NCBI RefSeq assembly: GCF_900102135.1
Contig: NZ_FMVJ01000013.1
Coordinates: 1 to 64,000, forward strand
Origin: Microvirga guangxiensis
GTDB lineage: Bacteria > Pseudomonadota > Alphaproteobacteria > Rhizobiales > Beijerinckiaceae
Direction: 5' to 3'
Length of the DNA stretch: 64,000 nucleotides
Position 1 is the first letter of the stretch; every line of letters begins with the position of its first letter. Below are positions 8,441-17,777 of this stretch, in pieces. The translations under genes were made by a program, and so were the position numbers. The notes under the pieces were generated by a model that saw nothing but the letters and a program-made list of their open reading frames with translations, made no database searches and was not told the origin of the DNA.

Positions 8441-9355
8441 ATGATCGATTTCAGGAACATCGAAACGTTTTTCTGGGCTGCGGCGCTCGGCAGCTTGAGA
8501 GCCGCATCTGAAAAGCTCGGAACAACGCAGCCTGCCGTTTCACAACGTATCGCCTCCTTGGAAGCCGCGCTCGGCGTACGCCTGTTCGAGCGAGATGTGC
8601 GAGGTGTCACGCTGACGGCTAAAGGACAGGAGATGCTCTCCCATGCCGAGCGTATGATGCAGGCGCGGGGTGACATGCTGAAGGCCGCGCAGGACCAGAA
8701 CGTAATGAGCGGCACCGTACGAATCGGGGTTGCGGAGACCATCGTGCAGACTTGGCTTTCGACCTTCATCGAAGAAGTGCACAGCGCTTATCCAGCCCTA
8801 ATTTTGGAAATTGAGGTCGACAGTTCGCACGTGCTGCGCACTCAGCTGATGTCTCGTCAGATTGATATAGCATTTCTCATGGGACCTATCCTCGAGGAGC
8901 GGATCGAGAACCTTCCCCTCTGCACTTACTCTCTTGCATGGGTCGCCAGCCCAAAGCTCCAGCTGGGAGGAGGTGTATGCACGCTGGAGGATATCGCGAG
9001 CAGGCCAATCATCACGCACCCCTCCAACAGTAGCCCTTATAGAGTAGTGCGAGATATGCTGATGCGCGCTGGTGTGAAGACGCCGCGAATGTACGGTAGC
9101 GCCTCGGTTTCGATGATCGTGCGCATGACGTTGGATGGAATCGGTACGGCCGTGATCACGCCTGTCTTTCTTGAGCGCGAACTTGCTGCTGGCGAACTGC
9201 AGATTCTGGACGTGAAGAGCGATCCTCTGCCAGATCTCAGTTTCACCGCAAGTTGGATCGATGGGCTTGAAAGTCGTCCTATGCGCTCACTCGCCGAAAT
9301 CGCTCAGGGGGTTGTTGTTCGCACGAAGGGAAGGGCACCAAAGGGATATAAATAG
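8441..9355 (+). CDS. LysR-family transcriptional regulator
   Basis: The 304-residue protein has the N-terminal winged helix-turn-helix of LysR regulators (residues 1-60: FRNIETFFWAAALGS, TQPAVSQRIASLE, RLFER) and a C-terminal effector-binding domain. It lies directly upstream of, and in the same direction as, the TRAP transporter operon, separated by 234 bases that contain a palindrome. It is therefore the likely regulator of that operon. The effector is unknown. Confidence 0.9.
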   Translation: MIDFRNIETFFWAAALGSLRAASEKLGTTQPAVSQRIASLEAALGVRLFERDVRGVTLTAKGQEMLSHAERMMQARGDMLKAAQDQNVMSGTVRIGVAETIVQTWLSTFIEEVHSAYPALILEIEVDSSHVLRTQLMSRQIDIAFLMGPILEERIENLPLCTYSLAWVASPKLQLGGGVCTLEDIASRPIITHPSNSSPYRVVRDMLMRAGVKTPRMYGSASVSMIVRMTLDGIGTAVITPVFLERELAAGELQILDVKSDPLPDLSFTASWIDGLESRPMRSLAEIAQGVVVRTKGRAPKGYK

Positions 9356-9367
9356 AATTTATATCCC
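9343..9367. promoter_or_regulatory. Perfect 11-base palindrome across the LysR stop codon
   Basis: GGGATATAAAT (9343-9353) and ATTTATATCCC (9357-9367) are exact inverted repeats with a 3-base spacer. The LysR stop codon TAG is part of it. No T-run follows, so a terminator is less likely than an operator for the downstream dctP promoter, though both remain possible. Confidence 0.5.
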
Positions 9368-9589
9368 ACATTAAAACATACGAATAGACAAGCTAAAGGT
9401 TCCTGGCATGCAATGCGACCAGGCTGAGGAACGACATATAGGCGGCGTATATAGGGCGTACTTTGAAGGCGTGGATCTTTTTGGCTCCAATTCAGAAGAT
9501 CCTAAAGGCCAGAACGGGAACTTAGGCGCTTGCTCCGACCTGAACGTGTCTTCGCTTAGCTCCAATACCGGACCAGAGGATGACACATC

Positions 9590-10639
9590 ATGAAAAGAAC
9601 TGTTTATGCCTTCGGAGCTGCAGCCCTGCTGAGCCTGTCTGGCGCTGCCCTTGCTCAAGACCTGCCGCAGACCAAGCTTCAGATTGTCGGTGGCCTCAGC
9701 AACCTCACGGCTTATAACGATTTCGAAAAGCCGTTCTGGACTAAGACGATTCCCGAGCGCTCGAACGGGAAGGTCACTGCAGATATCAAAGGCTTCAACG
9801 AGATGGGCCTCAAGGGGCCTGAAATCCTCCGCCTCATGTCACAGGGCGTAATCCAGTTCGGTACGGCGACGCTTTCCTATTTCGCCAGCGACAATCCGAT
9901 CAACGAGGCCATCGATCTGGCAGGCCTTGCTCCTGACGTGGAATCCGCCCGCAAGGTGACTGAGGCCTTTGAGCCGGTTTACAGTAAGTTCTACGGTCAG
10001 GGATCGCGCGTAAAGGTCCTCGGCATTTCGACCTACCCGGCCCAGGTTTTGTTCTGCAACGCCGAGGTAAACAGCCTTGCGGACCTTAAGGGCAAGAAGG
10101 TTCGCACCAGCAGCCGCACCCAGGCAGAGTTTGTTGAAGCCTTCGGTGGCGCAAGTGTAACGATGGCCTTTGGTGAGGTGGTTCCTGCCCTGCAGAACAG
10201 GGTCGTCGATTGCGCGATCACCGGCTCACTCTCCGGGTATTCCGCCAAGTGGTACGAAGTCGCAACCCATCTCTACGCGCTCCCGATCAACTGGAACCAG
10301 CAGATCCACGCGGTCAACCAAGCCGCCTGGGACAAGCTGGACCCGAAGGTCCAGGAGTTCATCCAGACGAACATCAAGACTCTGATGGATGACATCTGGA
10401 AGGCTGCCGACGAGCAGACCCAGCAGGGCTACGACTGCAACACGGGCGCCGCAGCCTGCACGCTTCCGGTCAAGGGCAAGATGAAGCTCGTCGAGCCGAG
10501 CGCAGCCGACCGTGAGCTTCTGAAGAAGGTTCTTCAGGACTCCATCCTGCCGAAGTGGGCAGCACGCTGCTCGGCAGATTGTGTCAAGGACTTCAACGAC
10601 ACGATCGGTAAGGTGCTGAACGTCACCGCCTCCAAGTAA
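9590..10639 (+). CDS. dctP: TRAP transporter solute-binding protein, DctP type
   Basis: The 349-residue protein has a cleavable signal peptide (MKRTVYAFGAAALLSLSGAALA) and a DctP-type periplasmic binding fold. The segment SLADLKGKKVRTSSRTQAEF contains the arginine that usually binds the substrate carboxylate, and FGEVVPALQNRVVDCAITG is the family hallmark. It captures a carboxylate-containing solute for the DctQ/DctM membrane subunits encoded next. A pair of cysteines near the C-terminus (RCSADC) may form a disulfide. A strong hairpin follows the gene and may give this subunit extra mRNA relative to the membrane subunits. Confidence 0.92.
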   Translation: MKRTVYAFGAAALLSLSGAALAQDLPQTKLQIVGGLSNLTAYNDFEKPFWTKTIPERSNGKVTADIKGFNEMGLKGPEILRLMSQGVIQFGTATLSYFASDNPINEAIDLAGLAPDVESARKVTEAFEPVYSKFYGQGSRVKVLGISTYPAQVLFCNAEVNSLADLKGKKVRTSSRTQAEFVEAFGGASVTMAFGEVVPALQNRVVDCAITGSLSGYSAKWYEVATHLYALPINWNQQIHAVNQAAWDKLDPKVQEFIQTNIKTLMDDIWKAADEQTQQGYDCNTGAAACTLPVKGKMKLVEPSAADRELLKKVLQDSILPKWAARCSADCVKDFNDTIGKVLNVTASK

Positions 10640-10646
10640 ATCCATT

Positions 10647-10680
10647 CGACGCGTCGGACCGGAACCGTTCCGACGCGTCG
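10647..10680. terminator. Intercistronic hairpin between dctP and dctQ
   Basis: CGACGCGTCGGA at 10647-10658 pairs perfectly with TCCGACGCGTCG at 10669-10680, with a 10-base loop. It begins 7 bases after the dctP stop and has no clear U-tract. It is best read as a partial terminator or an mRNA-stabilising stem behind the binding-protein gene. Confidence 0.75.
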
Positions 10681-10749
10681 TTCCGTGCCTTTGGCCCGAT
10701 CAGTCTCTGATTTCATGCGGCGTGCTTGAACGCCGACACAGGTAGTCTC

Positions 10750-11361
10750 ATGGCATCGACCATACAACCTTCCTTCCTCGGCGGCCTGAGCCGCGCAGCG
10801 GAGCATATGTCGCGCTGGGCCGTATGGTTCGGCGGTGCTCTGACGATCGGCAGCGTGTTGCTGATCTCATTTGACGTTTTGGTTCGAAAATTCTTCGGGT
10901 TCAGTACCGGCGGCGCGGATGAGCTGTCGAGCTATGCGTTTGCCATTAGCACGTCATGGGCGCTTGCCTTCGCAACGCTTCAACGGGCGAATGTGCGCGT
11001 CGATGTGATTTATCAGTATCTGCCCGTTCGCCTGTCAGCCATTGTAGATTGGCTCTCTCTCGTAGCTCTCGGCGTCTTCATGACAATGCTGACCTATTAT
11101 GCCTACGACGTTGCCGCCACCTCCTGGATGCAAAATTCCGCTGCCAACACTCCGCTCGCAACACCGCTTTACATTCCACAGGGGCTTTGGCTGCTTGGCC
11201 TGATCTGGATGTGCGTGGTTCTAGCACTCATGCTGGTGCGGGCATCCGTCGCTTTGGTTACCGGCAGGATTGACGAGGTCAAGGCCATCGCCGGCGTTCG
11301 CTCGACCCAAGAAGAAGCTGAAGAAGAAGCCGCCGCAGGCGAGCGCATGGTCAAGGGGTAA
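10750..11361 (+). CDS. dctQ: TRAP transporter small membrane subunit, DctQ type
   Basis: The 203-residue protein has four membrane spans (about 24-44, 58-78, 97-117 and 145-165) and the DctQ motif DVLVRKFFGFSTGGADELS. DctQ links the periplasmic receptor to the DctM translocation channel in the inner membrane. The ATG at 10750 is chosen because the first membrane span follows at the normal distance; an upstream TTG at 10726 is possible. The C-terminal tail is rich in glutamate. It is followed six bases later by dctM. Confidence 0.9.
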   Translation: MASTIQPSFLGGLSRAAEHMSRWAVWFGGALTIGSVLLISFDVLVRKFFGFSTGGADELSSYAFAISTSWALAFATLQRANVRVDVIYQYLPVRLSAIVDWLSLVALGVFMTMLTYYAYDVAATSWMQNSAANTPLATPLYIPQGLWLLGLIWMCVVLALMLVRASVALVTGRIDEVKAIAGVRSTQEEAEEEAAAGERMVKG

Positions 11362-11367
11362 GGCGTC

Positions 11368-12651
11368 ATGGTTGCCACAGCACTCATCCTTCTGCTCGTC
11401 CTGATTGGTTTGAGCATTCCCGTCGGCGCTGCTCTCGGAGTCCTTGGTCTGCTTCTAGACCCTCTTTATTCCATGCTGCCCCTGACGCGCGCCATCGGCG
11501 AGTTGGCCTGGAGCACGAACAATGAATTCCTGATGGTGGCGGTGCCTCTCTTCATTCTGCTGGGGGAGATTCTGCTGCGGGCCGGTTTCGCCGAGCGGAT
11601 GTACAGCGCGATGAGCCTCTGGCTCTCGTGGCTGCCCGGCGGCCTGATGCATGCCAATATCGGCGCTTCGACGTTGTTCTCGGCCACGTCCGGCTCGAGC
11701 GTCGCCACTGCCGCTACCGTCGGTACCGTGGCGATCCCGCAAATCAAGCGCTATGGCTACAACGAGCCGCTCTTCCTTGGTAGCCTCGCAGCCGGCGGCA
11801 CGCTCGGCATCCTCATTCCGCCATCGATTAACCTTGTGATCTATGGCGTCCTTACCAACTCCTCGGTTCCCAAGCTCTACCTCGCAGGCATCATACCCGG
11901 CTTTCTGTTGGCGGGCCTGTTCATGCTTGTGATCGCCGTCAGCTGTATGGCCAAGCCCTCGTGGGGTGGACACAAGATCCATGCCACCTGGAGCGAGCGT
12001 TTCAAGAGTCTCGTGCACCTTGCGCCGCCGCTTGGAATCTTCTTCCTCGTCGTCGGGTCGATTTATGCCGGCTTGGCCACTCCGACGGAAGCGGCCGCTC
12101 TCGGTGTAACGGGTGCGCTCATCCTTGCAGCATGGTTCCGCCGGCTGACCTGGACCATGCTTCGAGAGTCCGTCGAGGGGACGATGCGCTCGACGGCGAT
12201 GATCATGCTGATCGTGATCGGTGCTGCCTTCCTGAACTTCATCATGGCGGCTACGGGTCTGACTGATGCAATCACCAGCTCGATCACCGGCCTCGGGGTC
12301 TCTCCGGGGTGGATGCTGCTGATCATCATCATCTTCTATCTGGTGCTCGGCTGCTTCATGGAAACACTTTCCATGATGATCACCACGATTCCGATCGTCG
12401 CGCCGATCATGATCGCCCTCGGCTACGATCCGATCTGGCTCGGCATCATCATCATCGTGCTTGTCGAGGCGGCTCTGATCACGCCACCGGTGGGTCTCAA
12501 CCTCTTTGTCGTGCAGAGCCTTCGCAAGAGCGGGTCGATGGGTGCCGTCATTACGGGATCGGTGCCTTTCGTACTGGCGATGTTCATTCTGCTCGCGCTG
12601 CTGTCGTTCTTTCCGGGGCTAGCCCTCTGGCTCCCGACGGTCTTCAGCTAA
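11368..12651 (+). CDS. dctM: TRAP transporter large membrane subunit, DctM type
   Basis: The 427-residue protein has the usual DctM length and about 12 hydrophobic segments. It holds the characteristic GGLMHANIGASTLFSATSGSS and AGGTLGILIPPSINLVIYG regions that line the transport site. It forms the sodium-coupled import channel with DctQ. It lies 6 bases behind dctQ, and the DUF2848 gene follows after 41 bases, consistent with one transcript. Confidence 0.93.
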   Translation: MVATALILLLVLIGLSIPVGAALGVLGLLLDPLYSMLPLTRAIGELAWSTNNEFLMVAVPLFILLGEILLRAGFAERMYSAMSLWLSWLPGGLMHANIGASTLFSATSGSSVATAATVGTVAIPQIKRYGYNEPLFLGSLAAGGTLGILIPPSINLVIYGVLTNSSVPKLYLAGIIPGFLLAGLFMLVIAVSCMAKPSWGGHKIHATWSERFKSLVHLAPPLGIFFLVVGSIYAGLATPTEAAALGVTGALILAAWFRRLTWTMLRESVEGTMRSTAMIMLIVIGAAFLNFIMAATGLTDAITSSITGLGVSPGWMLLIIIIFYLVLGCFMETLSMMITTIPIVAPIMIALGYDPIWLGIIIIVLVEAALITPPVGLNLFVVQSLRKSGSMGAVITGSVPFVLAMFILLALLSFFPGLALWLPTVFS

Positions 12652-12692
12652 GCGCTGGCATTCAATCAAACCTTTCAACTTTCGGATTTGTC

Positions 12693-13376
12693 ATGAAACT
12701 TTTCTTCAAAGCAGACAGCCAGACAGGCTCCCGCAATATCGACGTTGAAATCTCGTCCCTCGTCGTCGCAGGATGGGCTGGGCGTGATCAGCATGCGATC
12801 GAGCATCACATCGAGGAGCTGTTCGCCATCGGCGTCCCGCGACCGAGCTCCGTTCCGCTTTATTACCGGGTTGCCGAGAACCAGCTGACGCAGGCGTCGC
12901 ACATCCAAGCGGTTGGAGACCAGTCCTCAGGGGAGGTGGAGACTTTCGTCTTCCGGTCTGGCGGCGAGCTTTATGTCAGCATCGCCTCCGATCACACCGA
13001 CCGTAAGCTCGAGACGTACAGTGTCGCCCTGTCGAAGCAGGTCTGCGCAAAGCCGGTGGCCGCCGAGGCATGGCTCTATGCCGATGTTGCGGAATACTGG
13101 GATGAGCTCGTCATTCGGTCATACATTCAGGAGAACGGTGAGAAGGTGCTTTATCAGGAGGGCACACTCGCCTCGCTCCGGCCGCCGCTCGAGCTGATCT
13201 CCGGGTTCGCCGGCCAGGCTGAACTGCCCGAAGGGACAGCCATGATCTGCGGAACGGTTGGAGCAATCGGCGGCATTCGGCCTGCACCATCGTTCACGAT
13301 GGAGCTGTTTGACCCACGCCGCGGGCGCACCCTGAGCCACAGCTATGACATCGAGGTTCTGCCGGAAGTCGCCTGA
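12693..13376 (+). CDS. DUF2848 family protein
   Basis: The 227-residue protein matches the DUF2848 pattern as I recall it: SSLVVAGWAGRDQHAIEHHIEEL at the start, VPLYYRVAENQLT, then EVETFVF and DYSVALSKQVC-like segments, ending in a strand-rich FAH-like region with ELFDPRRGRTLSHSYDI. The resemblance to fumarylacetoacetate hydrolase-type folds suggests cleavage of a C-C bond or an isomerisation of a beta-keto or enol acid, but no activity is established for the family. Its place between a TRAP importer and an amidase argues for a role in breakdown of the imported acid. Confidence 0.8.
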   Translation: MKLFFKADSQTGSRNIDVEISSLVVAGWAGRDQHAIEHHIEELFAIGVPRPSSVPLYYRVAENQLTQASHIQAVGDQSSGEVETFVFRSGGELYVSIASDHTDRKLETYSVALSKQVCAKPVAAEAWLYADVAEYWDELVIRSYIQENGEKVLYQEGTLASLRPPLELISGFAGQAELPEGTAMICGTVGAIGGIRPAPSFTMELFDPRRGRTLSHSYDIEVLPEVA

Positions 13377-13415
13377 TCCGGTTTTGATGCAATCCGCCGC
13401 GATGGTTGATGAGAC

Positions 13416-14771
13416 ATGATTTCGACAGTGAACGAACAGCAACTGGCGCTCACGGAGGGCCGTACTACATCATTGGCTCTCACGGAGGAGGCTCTTAGCC
13501 GCGCCTCTGATCCGAACGGAGAAGGCCGGCGCGTCTTTACAAAGGTCTATCCTGAGCAAGCTCGGGCCGCAGCACAGGCTTCCGATATTCTGCGGAAAGC
13601 TGGTTTGGTTCGTTCGTCTATCGATGGCCTGACGGTATCGATCAAGGATCTGTTCGATGTCGCCGGCGAAGTCACCATGGCAGGGTCCGTTGCACGTGCC
13701 GATGAGCCGGCGGCTGCAAAGGATGCGACGGTCGTCAAACGCCTGCGGGCTGCAGGCGCTGTGATCGTCGGCCGAACGAACATGACCGAGTTCGCCTATT
13801 CGGGTCTCGGCCTCAATCCGCACTATGACATTCCGCGCAATCCCTGGGATCGCGAAACGGGTCGTATCCCAGGTGGCTCCTCCTCGGGTGCTGCGGTATC
13901 CGTGACTGACGGAATGGCAGTCGCGGGAATTGGTTCGGATACGGGTGGGTCGGTCCGCATTCCGGCTGCTTTCTGCGGCCTTGTCGGGTTCAAGCCGACA
14001 GCTGCGCGGGTGCCCATGGACGGCGTTCTTCCGCTCTCGTTCAGCCTCGACTCGATCGGCGCTATTGCTCCCTCCGTGACGTGTTGCGCCATTCTCGATG
14101 CGATCATGGCCGGTGATGAGGCGCCGCTTCCGCGCTCTGCCGACATCGGCAAGCTCCGGTTCGCGGTCCCTACGACATTGGCGCTTGAAGGAATGGACAA
14201 TGACGTCGCAGGCGCGTTCCAGGCGGCGCTCTCAAGCCTATCGGCAGCTGGTGCACACATCGACGAGATCTCTGTTCCGGAATTCGCGGGTCTTGCAGCC
14301 ATTAATACCAAGGGTGGATTCACGGCCGCAGAGGCGTGGACCTGGCACCGGGATCTGATCGAGCGTGCGGGCGACCGCTACGATCCGCGCGTCGTCTCGC
14401 GAATTCTGCGCGGCAAGGAGATATCCGCTGCCGACTACCTCGACTTGCTGGCAGCCCGCAAGGCCTGGAAGGCTGGCGTGGAGGCGCGCATCGAGGGTTA
14501 CGATGCTCTGCTTCTCCCGACGGTTCCTGTTGTCGCGCCTTCCATTGCAGAGCTTGCTGCGAGCGACGAGGTCTATTACTCCACCAATGGCTTGGTCCTG
14601 CGCAATGCCACGCTGATCAATTTCCTTGATGGAGCCGCCCTGTCTGTGCCCTGTCATGCGCCGGGCAGCGCGCCCGTGGGGCTCATGATCGCGGGGCCTG
14701 CCGGTGCCGACCGCAAGATCCTTGCCATTGGCATGGCGATTGAAGCTATGCGCGCGCAGGCGCGAGCTTAA
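13416..14771 (+). CDS. Amidase (amidase-signature family)
   Basis: The 451-residue enzyme shows the complete amidase-signature triad region: Lys77 in SIKDLF, the cis-serine in PGGSSSG (Ser155) and the nucleophile in [12 protein letters not shown] (Ser179). The family hydrolyses carboxamides, carbamates or ureides to acid plus ammonia or amine in the cytoplasm. Substrate cannot be read from sequence. It follows the DUF2848 gene by 39 bases and precedes the DUF1445 gene by 23 bases, so it probably acts in the same pathway, for example opening or de-amidating an imported amide. Confidence 0.92.
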   Translation: MISTVNEQQLALTEGRTTSLALTEEALSRASDPNGEGRRVFTKVYPEQARAAAQASDILRKAGLVRSSIDGLTVSIKDLFDVAGEVTMAGSVARADEPAAAKDATVVKRLRAAGAVIVGRTNMTEFAYSGLGLNPHYDIPRNPWDRETGRIPGGSSSGAAVSVTDGMAVAGIGSDTGGSVRIPAAFCGLVGFKPTAARVPMDGVLPLSFSLDSIGAIAPSVTCCAILDAIMAGDEAPLPRSADIGKLRFAVPTTLALEGMDNDVAGAFQAALSSLSAAGAHIDEISVPEFAGLAAINTKGGFTAAEAWTWHRDLIERAGDRYDPRVVSRILRGKEISAADYLDLLAARKAWKAGVEARIEGYDALLLPTVPVVAPSIAELAASDEVYYSTNGLVLRNATLINFLDGAALSVPCHAPGSAPVGLMIAGPAGADRKILAIGMAIEAMRAQARA

Positions 14772-14794
14772 TAACGCGTTGGCGGAAGGAGCAG

Positions 14795-15592
14795 ATGATG
14801 TCCAGGACGATCAAAAACGATGCTGCTTATCAAGCTCGCCTCGATGCGCGGGCGGGCATTCTGACGGGTCCGACTGCAAGCCTCGCCCTAGGACATGTTC
14901 AGGCCAATCTGGCTATTCTTACCAAAGACTTGGCGCATGATTTCCTGCGCTTCTGCCAGCGCAATCCCAAATCCTGCCCACTCGTCGCGGTCTCCGAGAC
15001 GGGCGACCCGTCACTCCCTGAGTTGGGACAGGACATCGATATCCGCACTGATGTGCCTCGCTACCGGGTGTGGCGGAATGGCGAGCTCGTGGCGGAGCCC
15101 ACTGACATTCGGGATCTTTGGAACGATGATCTGGTGGCCTTCCTGATCGGCTGCTCATTCTCGTTCGAAGAAGCCATGCTGGCTGATGGCCTACCTGTGC
15201 GCCACATCGAGCAGGGCTCCAATGTCCCCATGTACCGCACCAACATCCCAACGGTGGCAACGGGGCCTTTCTCAGGACCTCTCGTCGTATCCATGCGTCC
15301 GTTAAAGGCGGCCGATGCCATCCGCGCAGTGCAGATCACATCCCGCTTTCCTTCGGTTCATGGTGCTCCGGTCCATCTGGGCAACCCTTCGCTGATCGGC
15401 ATTGCTGATATTAACAACCCGGATTACGGCGACCCGGTCGAGATCCGGGAGGGCGAAATTCCCGTCTTCTGGGCTTGCGGGGTCACGCCGCAAGCCGTGA
15501 TCGCGAACGTTCGTCCTGAGTTTTGCATCACCCATGCGCCGGGGCATATGCTCGTGACCGATCTCGTGAATTCTTCGCTTGCCGTCATCTGA
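14795..15592 (+). CDS. Putative hydro-lyase, DUF1445 (D-glutamate cyclase-like)
   Basis: The 265-residue protein has the usual length and segments of the DUF1445 family ([76 protein letters not shown]). The mammalian member DGLUCY converts D-glutamate to 5-oxo-D-proline; bacterial members are annotated as hydro-lyases without a fixed substrate. The ATG at 14795 has GAAGGAG 5 bases upstream. As last gene of the TRAP operon it suggests that the pathway meets D-glutamate, 5-oxoproline or a similar lactam or hydroxy acid. Confidence 0.88.
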   Translation: MMSRTIKNDAAYQARLDARAGILTGPTASLALGHVQANLAILTKDLAHDFLRFCQRNPKSCPLVAVSETGDPSLPELGQDIDIRTDVPRYRVWRNGELVAEPTDIRDLWNDDLVAFLIGCSFSFEEAMLADGLPVRHIEQGSNVPMYRTNIPTVATGPFSGPLVVSMRPLKAADAIRAVQITSRFPSVHGAPVHLGNPSLIGIADINNPDYGDPVEIREGEIPVFWACGVTPQAVIANVRPEFCITHAPGHMLVTDLVNSSLAVI

Positions 15593-15801
15593 TCGCGAGC
15601 GACGCGTAATGGTCGCAGAAGGGCCTGACGTTTAGGGGCATCCGCTGACATTGCCGCTCATTCTCCACGCCTTGATGGGGCGCCCGGCATCCTGGCTCCC
15701 ATGCTCCGCCGTGGATCGGGCCAGATTGAAACTATCCCGATAGGGCCGCTCCCCGGCCTGCCCTACAGATCCTCATGCTCTCCAAGATTGAGCCATCGAC
15801 G

Positions 15802-16710
15802 TCAGGCTTGCACCTCGCTTCGATGCTTGCGTGTTTCGGACAAAAGCCAATCTCGGAACAAAGCTACGCTTTGTTTTTGGGCCTTGCGTTCAGAATAAAC
15901 GACCCAATAGCCTTCGCTGGATTCCACAGGTTTCCCGAAAGGCAGGTGCAGTTCACCTCTGGCAAGCTCCTGCTCAACGTAATGCGAGGGCACCACAGCA
16001 AGCCCCAGCCCGCTCAGCGCGGCGCTGATGAGCATATCGCTGTTCGCAAAGCGGATGCCTTGGATAACCCCGCTGTGACTGAGCTTGGTCGTCCGTAGCC
16101 AGGAGAGCCAAAGGCTGGGCCTACTTGCATTCTGAAGGGTAGGGGTTTCTGAGAAATTCAGCCGGTTGAGCTTGGCGGTTGCCGGAATGAGCTTCGGCGA
16201 GGCCACCACGGCTAGCCGCTCGGGGAAGAGAAGCGAGGCGCGCGCGTTCGGCCATGAGCCTACTCCGCGCAGGATCGCGACGTCGATCCGGCTCTGATCG
16301 AAATCCAACTCGGAGCCGACAGGCGCAATTTCGATCGGCATCTCACGGTTTTTGTCGACGAAGCCGCTCAAACGGGGTGCGAGCCAGCGCGTGGCAAGAC
16401 TCGGGTTTGCACCAATCATCAAGGACGCGTCGGCCTTCCGTCCGCGGACCGCATCGATCGAAACCTCCTCCAGCTTGTCGATGATCTGCGCGACCTCCCG
16501 GAAGTAGTTCCCACCTGCATCTGTTAGGACGAGGCGCGAGCCCGACCGCTCGAAGAGACGAACCCCCAAATACTGTTCGAGGTTATTGATATGCCGGCTG
16601 ATGCCACTCTGGGTGACGGCAAGCTCATCGGCAGCCTTCGTAAAACTCATGTAGCGGGCCGCCGCCTCAAAGGCCTGCAGCGCTGACAGCGACGGAAGAA
16701 AACGCCGCAT
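15802..16710 (-). CDS. LysR-family regulator, GcvA-like
   Basis: The 302-residue protein has a LysR DNA-binding domain (FLPSLSALQAFEAAARYMSF; VTQSGISRHINNLE; RLFERSGSRLVLT) of the GcvA type. It is transcribed away from the amino acid ABC transporter operon that starts at 16876, the classic divergent layout in which the regulator controls the neighbouring operon and itself. The 165-base gap contains a 15-base palindrome. The gene looks complete. Confidence 0.9.
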   Translation of the reverse strand: MRRFLPSLSALQAFEAAARYMSFTKAADELAVTQSGISRHINNLEQYLGVRLFERSGSRLVLTDAGGNYFREVAQIIDKLEEVSIDAVRGRKADASLMIGANPSLATRWLAPRLSGFVDKNREMPIEIAPVGSELDFDQSRIDVAILRGVGSWPNARASLLFPERLAVVASPKLIPATAKLNRLNFSETPTLQNASRPSLWLSWLRTTKLSHSGVIQGIRFANSDMLISAALSGLGLAVVPSHYVEQELARGELHLPFGKPVESSEGYWVVYSERKAQKQSVALFRDWLLSETRKHRSEVQA

Positions 16711-16733
16711 AATCCCCCTCCGTAACTCCCTTA

Positions 16734-16748
16734 ATGACTAATAGTCAT
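16734..16748. promoter_or_regulatory. Palindromic candidate LysR operator
   Basis: ATGACT, AAT, AGTCAT: perfect 6-base arms around a 3-base centre, 24 bases upstream of the divergent LysR start. The size fits the T-N11-A class of LysR recognition boxes. Function is inferred from position only. Confidence 0.5.
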
Positions 16749-16875
16749 GACGGCCCAAGTTTTTTCAAGTTTTACATCACGCAGTTGGCTGCCTCATCAA
16801 TAGGAGGTGCAGTTATAAGCACGATCGCCTCAATGCGATAGTATAAGATATCATTCCAGACGTTCAGAGGGAAAC

Positions 16876-17712
16876 ATGATCACTCGCAGGACATTCGGGA
16901 AACTTGTCGGAGCAACGGCACTTGGTGCCTCAGCGGGTACCCTTGGCATCACAGGAGCGCGCGCAGCAAGTTCGCTCGAGCGCGTGAAGGCCTCCGGAAC
17001 CCTACGGATCGGTAGCATCGCTGACGGGGCGCCCTATTACCAGAAGAGCCTCTCTGACGGAAAATGGCGAGGCTTCTACATCGACATCTGTCAAAAACTG
17101 GCTGACGATCTCGGCCTGAAGCTAACACTCCTTGAGACGACCTGGGGTAACTCGGTCCTCGATCTTCAAGCCGACAAGATCGATGTGTTCTTCGGCCTCA
17201 ATCCAACCCCAGAGCGGCAGAAGGTGATCGACTTTTCTGAGCCGGTCTTCAAAAACTCGTTTACCTTCATTGCCAAGAAGAGCGTCACGGCCAAAACATG
17301 GGACGACTTCAATAAGCCGGACATGCGCATCGGAGTCGATGCGGGCTCCTCACACGATGCCGCTGTGACGCGGCACGCACCGAACGCCCAGATCTCGCGC
17401 CTCAAGACGGCAAGCGATGTTACAGCAGCGCTTCAGGCCGGCCGTGTCGACGCACAATGCCTCGTTCTGGTGCTCGCCCTGAGTCTTCGGGCAAAGAACC
17501 GATCGATTGGCGAACTCATCATCCCGACACCAGTCGACTTTACCACCTCCAATGCCGGGTTCCGCCGCGAGGAGGATCAGTCCTGGCGTGAGTTCGTCAA
17601 CAGCTGGATCATCAAGCACCGCGACAACGGTTTCATCAAATCGGCTATCACCCGCAACATGGAGCTGGTTGGCGTGAAAGAGAGCGACTTCCCGCCTGGT
17701 TTCGAAATCTAG
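16876..17712 (+). CDS. Amino acid ABC transporter substrate-binding protein (Tat-exported)
   Basis: The 278-residue protein belongs to family 3 of periplasmic binding proteins (SGTLRIGSIADGAPYY; GFYIDICQKLADDLG; DVFFGLNPTPERQKVIDFS). The N-terminus has a twin-arginine motif (TRRTFGKL) before the hydrophobic region, so export of the folded protein by the Tat system is likely, which is unusual but not rare for this family in Rhizobiales. It begins a four-gene unit with permease, ATPase and a racemase-like enzyme. Substrate should be a polar amino acid or a derivative. Confidence 0.92.
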   Translation: MITRRTFGKLVGATALGASAGTLGITGARAASSLERVKASGTLRIGSIADGAPYYQKSLSDGKWRGFYIDICQKLADDLGLKLTLLETTWGNSVLDLQADKIDVFFGLNPTPERQKVIDFSEPVFKNSFTFIAKKSVTAKTWDDFNKPDMRIGVDAGSSHDAAVTRHAPNAQISRLKTASDVTAALQAGRVDAQCLVLVLALSLRAKNRSIGELIIPTPVDFTTSNAGFRREEDQSWREFVNSWIIKHRDNGFIKSAITRNMELVGVKESDFPPGFEI

Positions 17713-17777
17713 ACGCCGTTGTCCGCCTCTGAGGAGGAGAATCCGCAGGGGCTTCATCTCCAGCATGCGGCACATCC

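Noticed and set aside
12309..12692. Upstream extension of the DUF2848 frame into dctM
   Set aside because: The extension is an out-of-frame reading of dctM; the DUF2848 family start matches ATG 12693.
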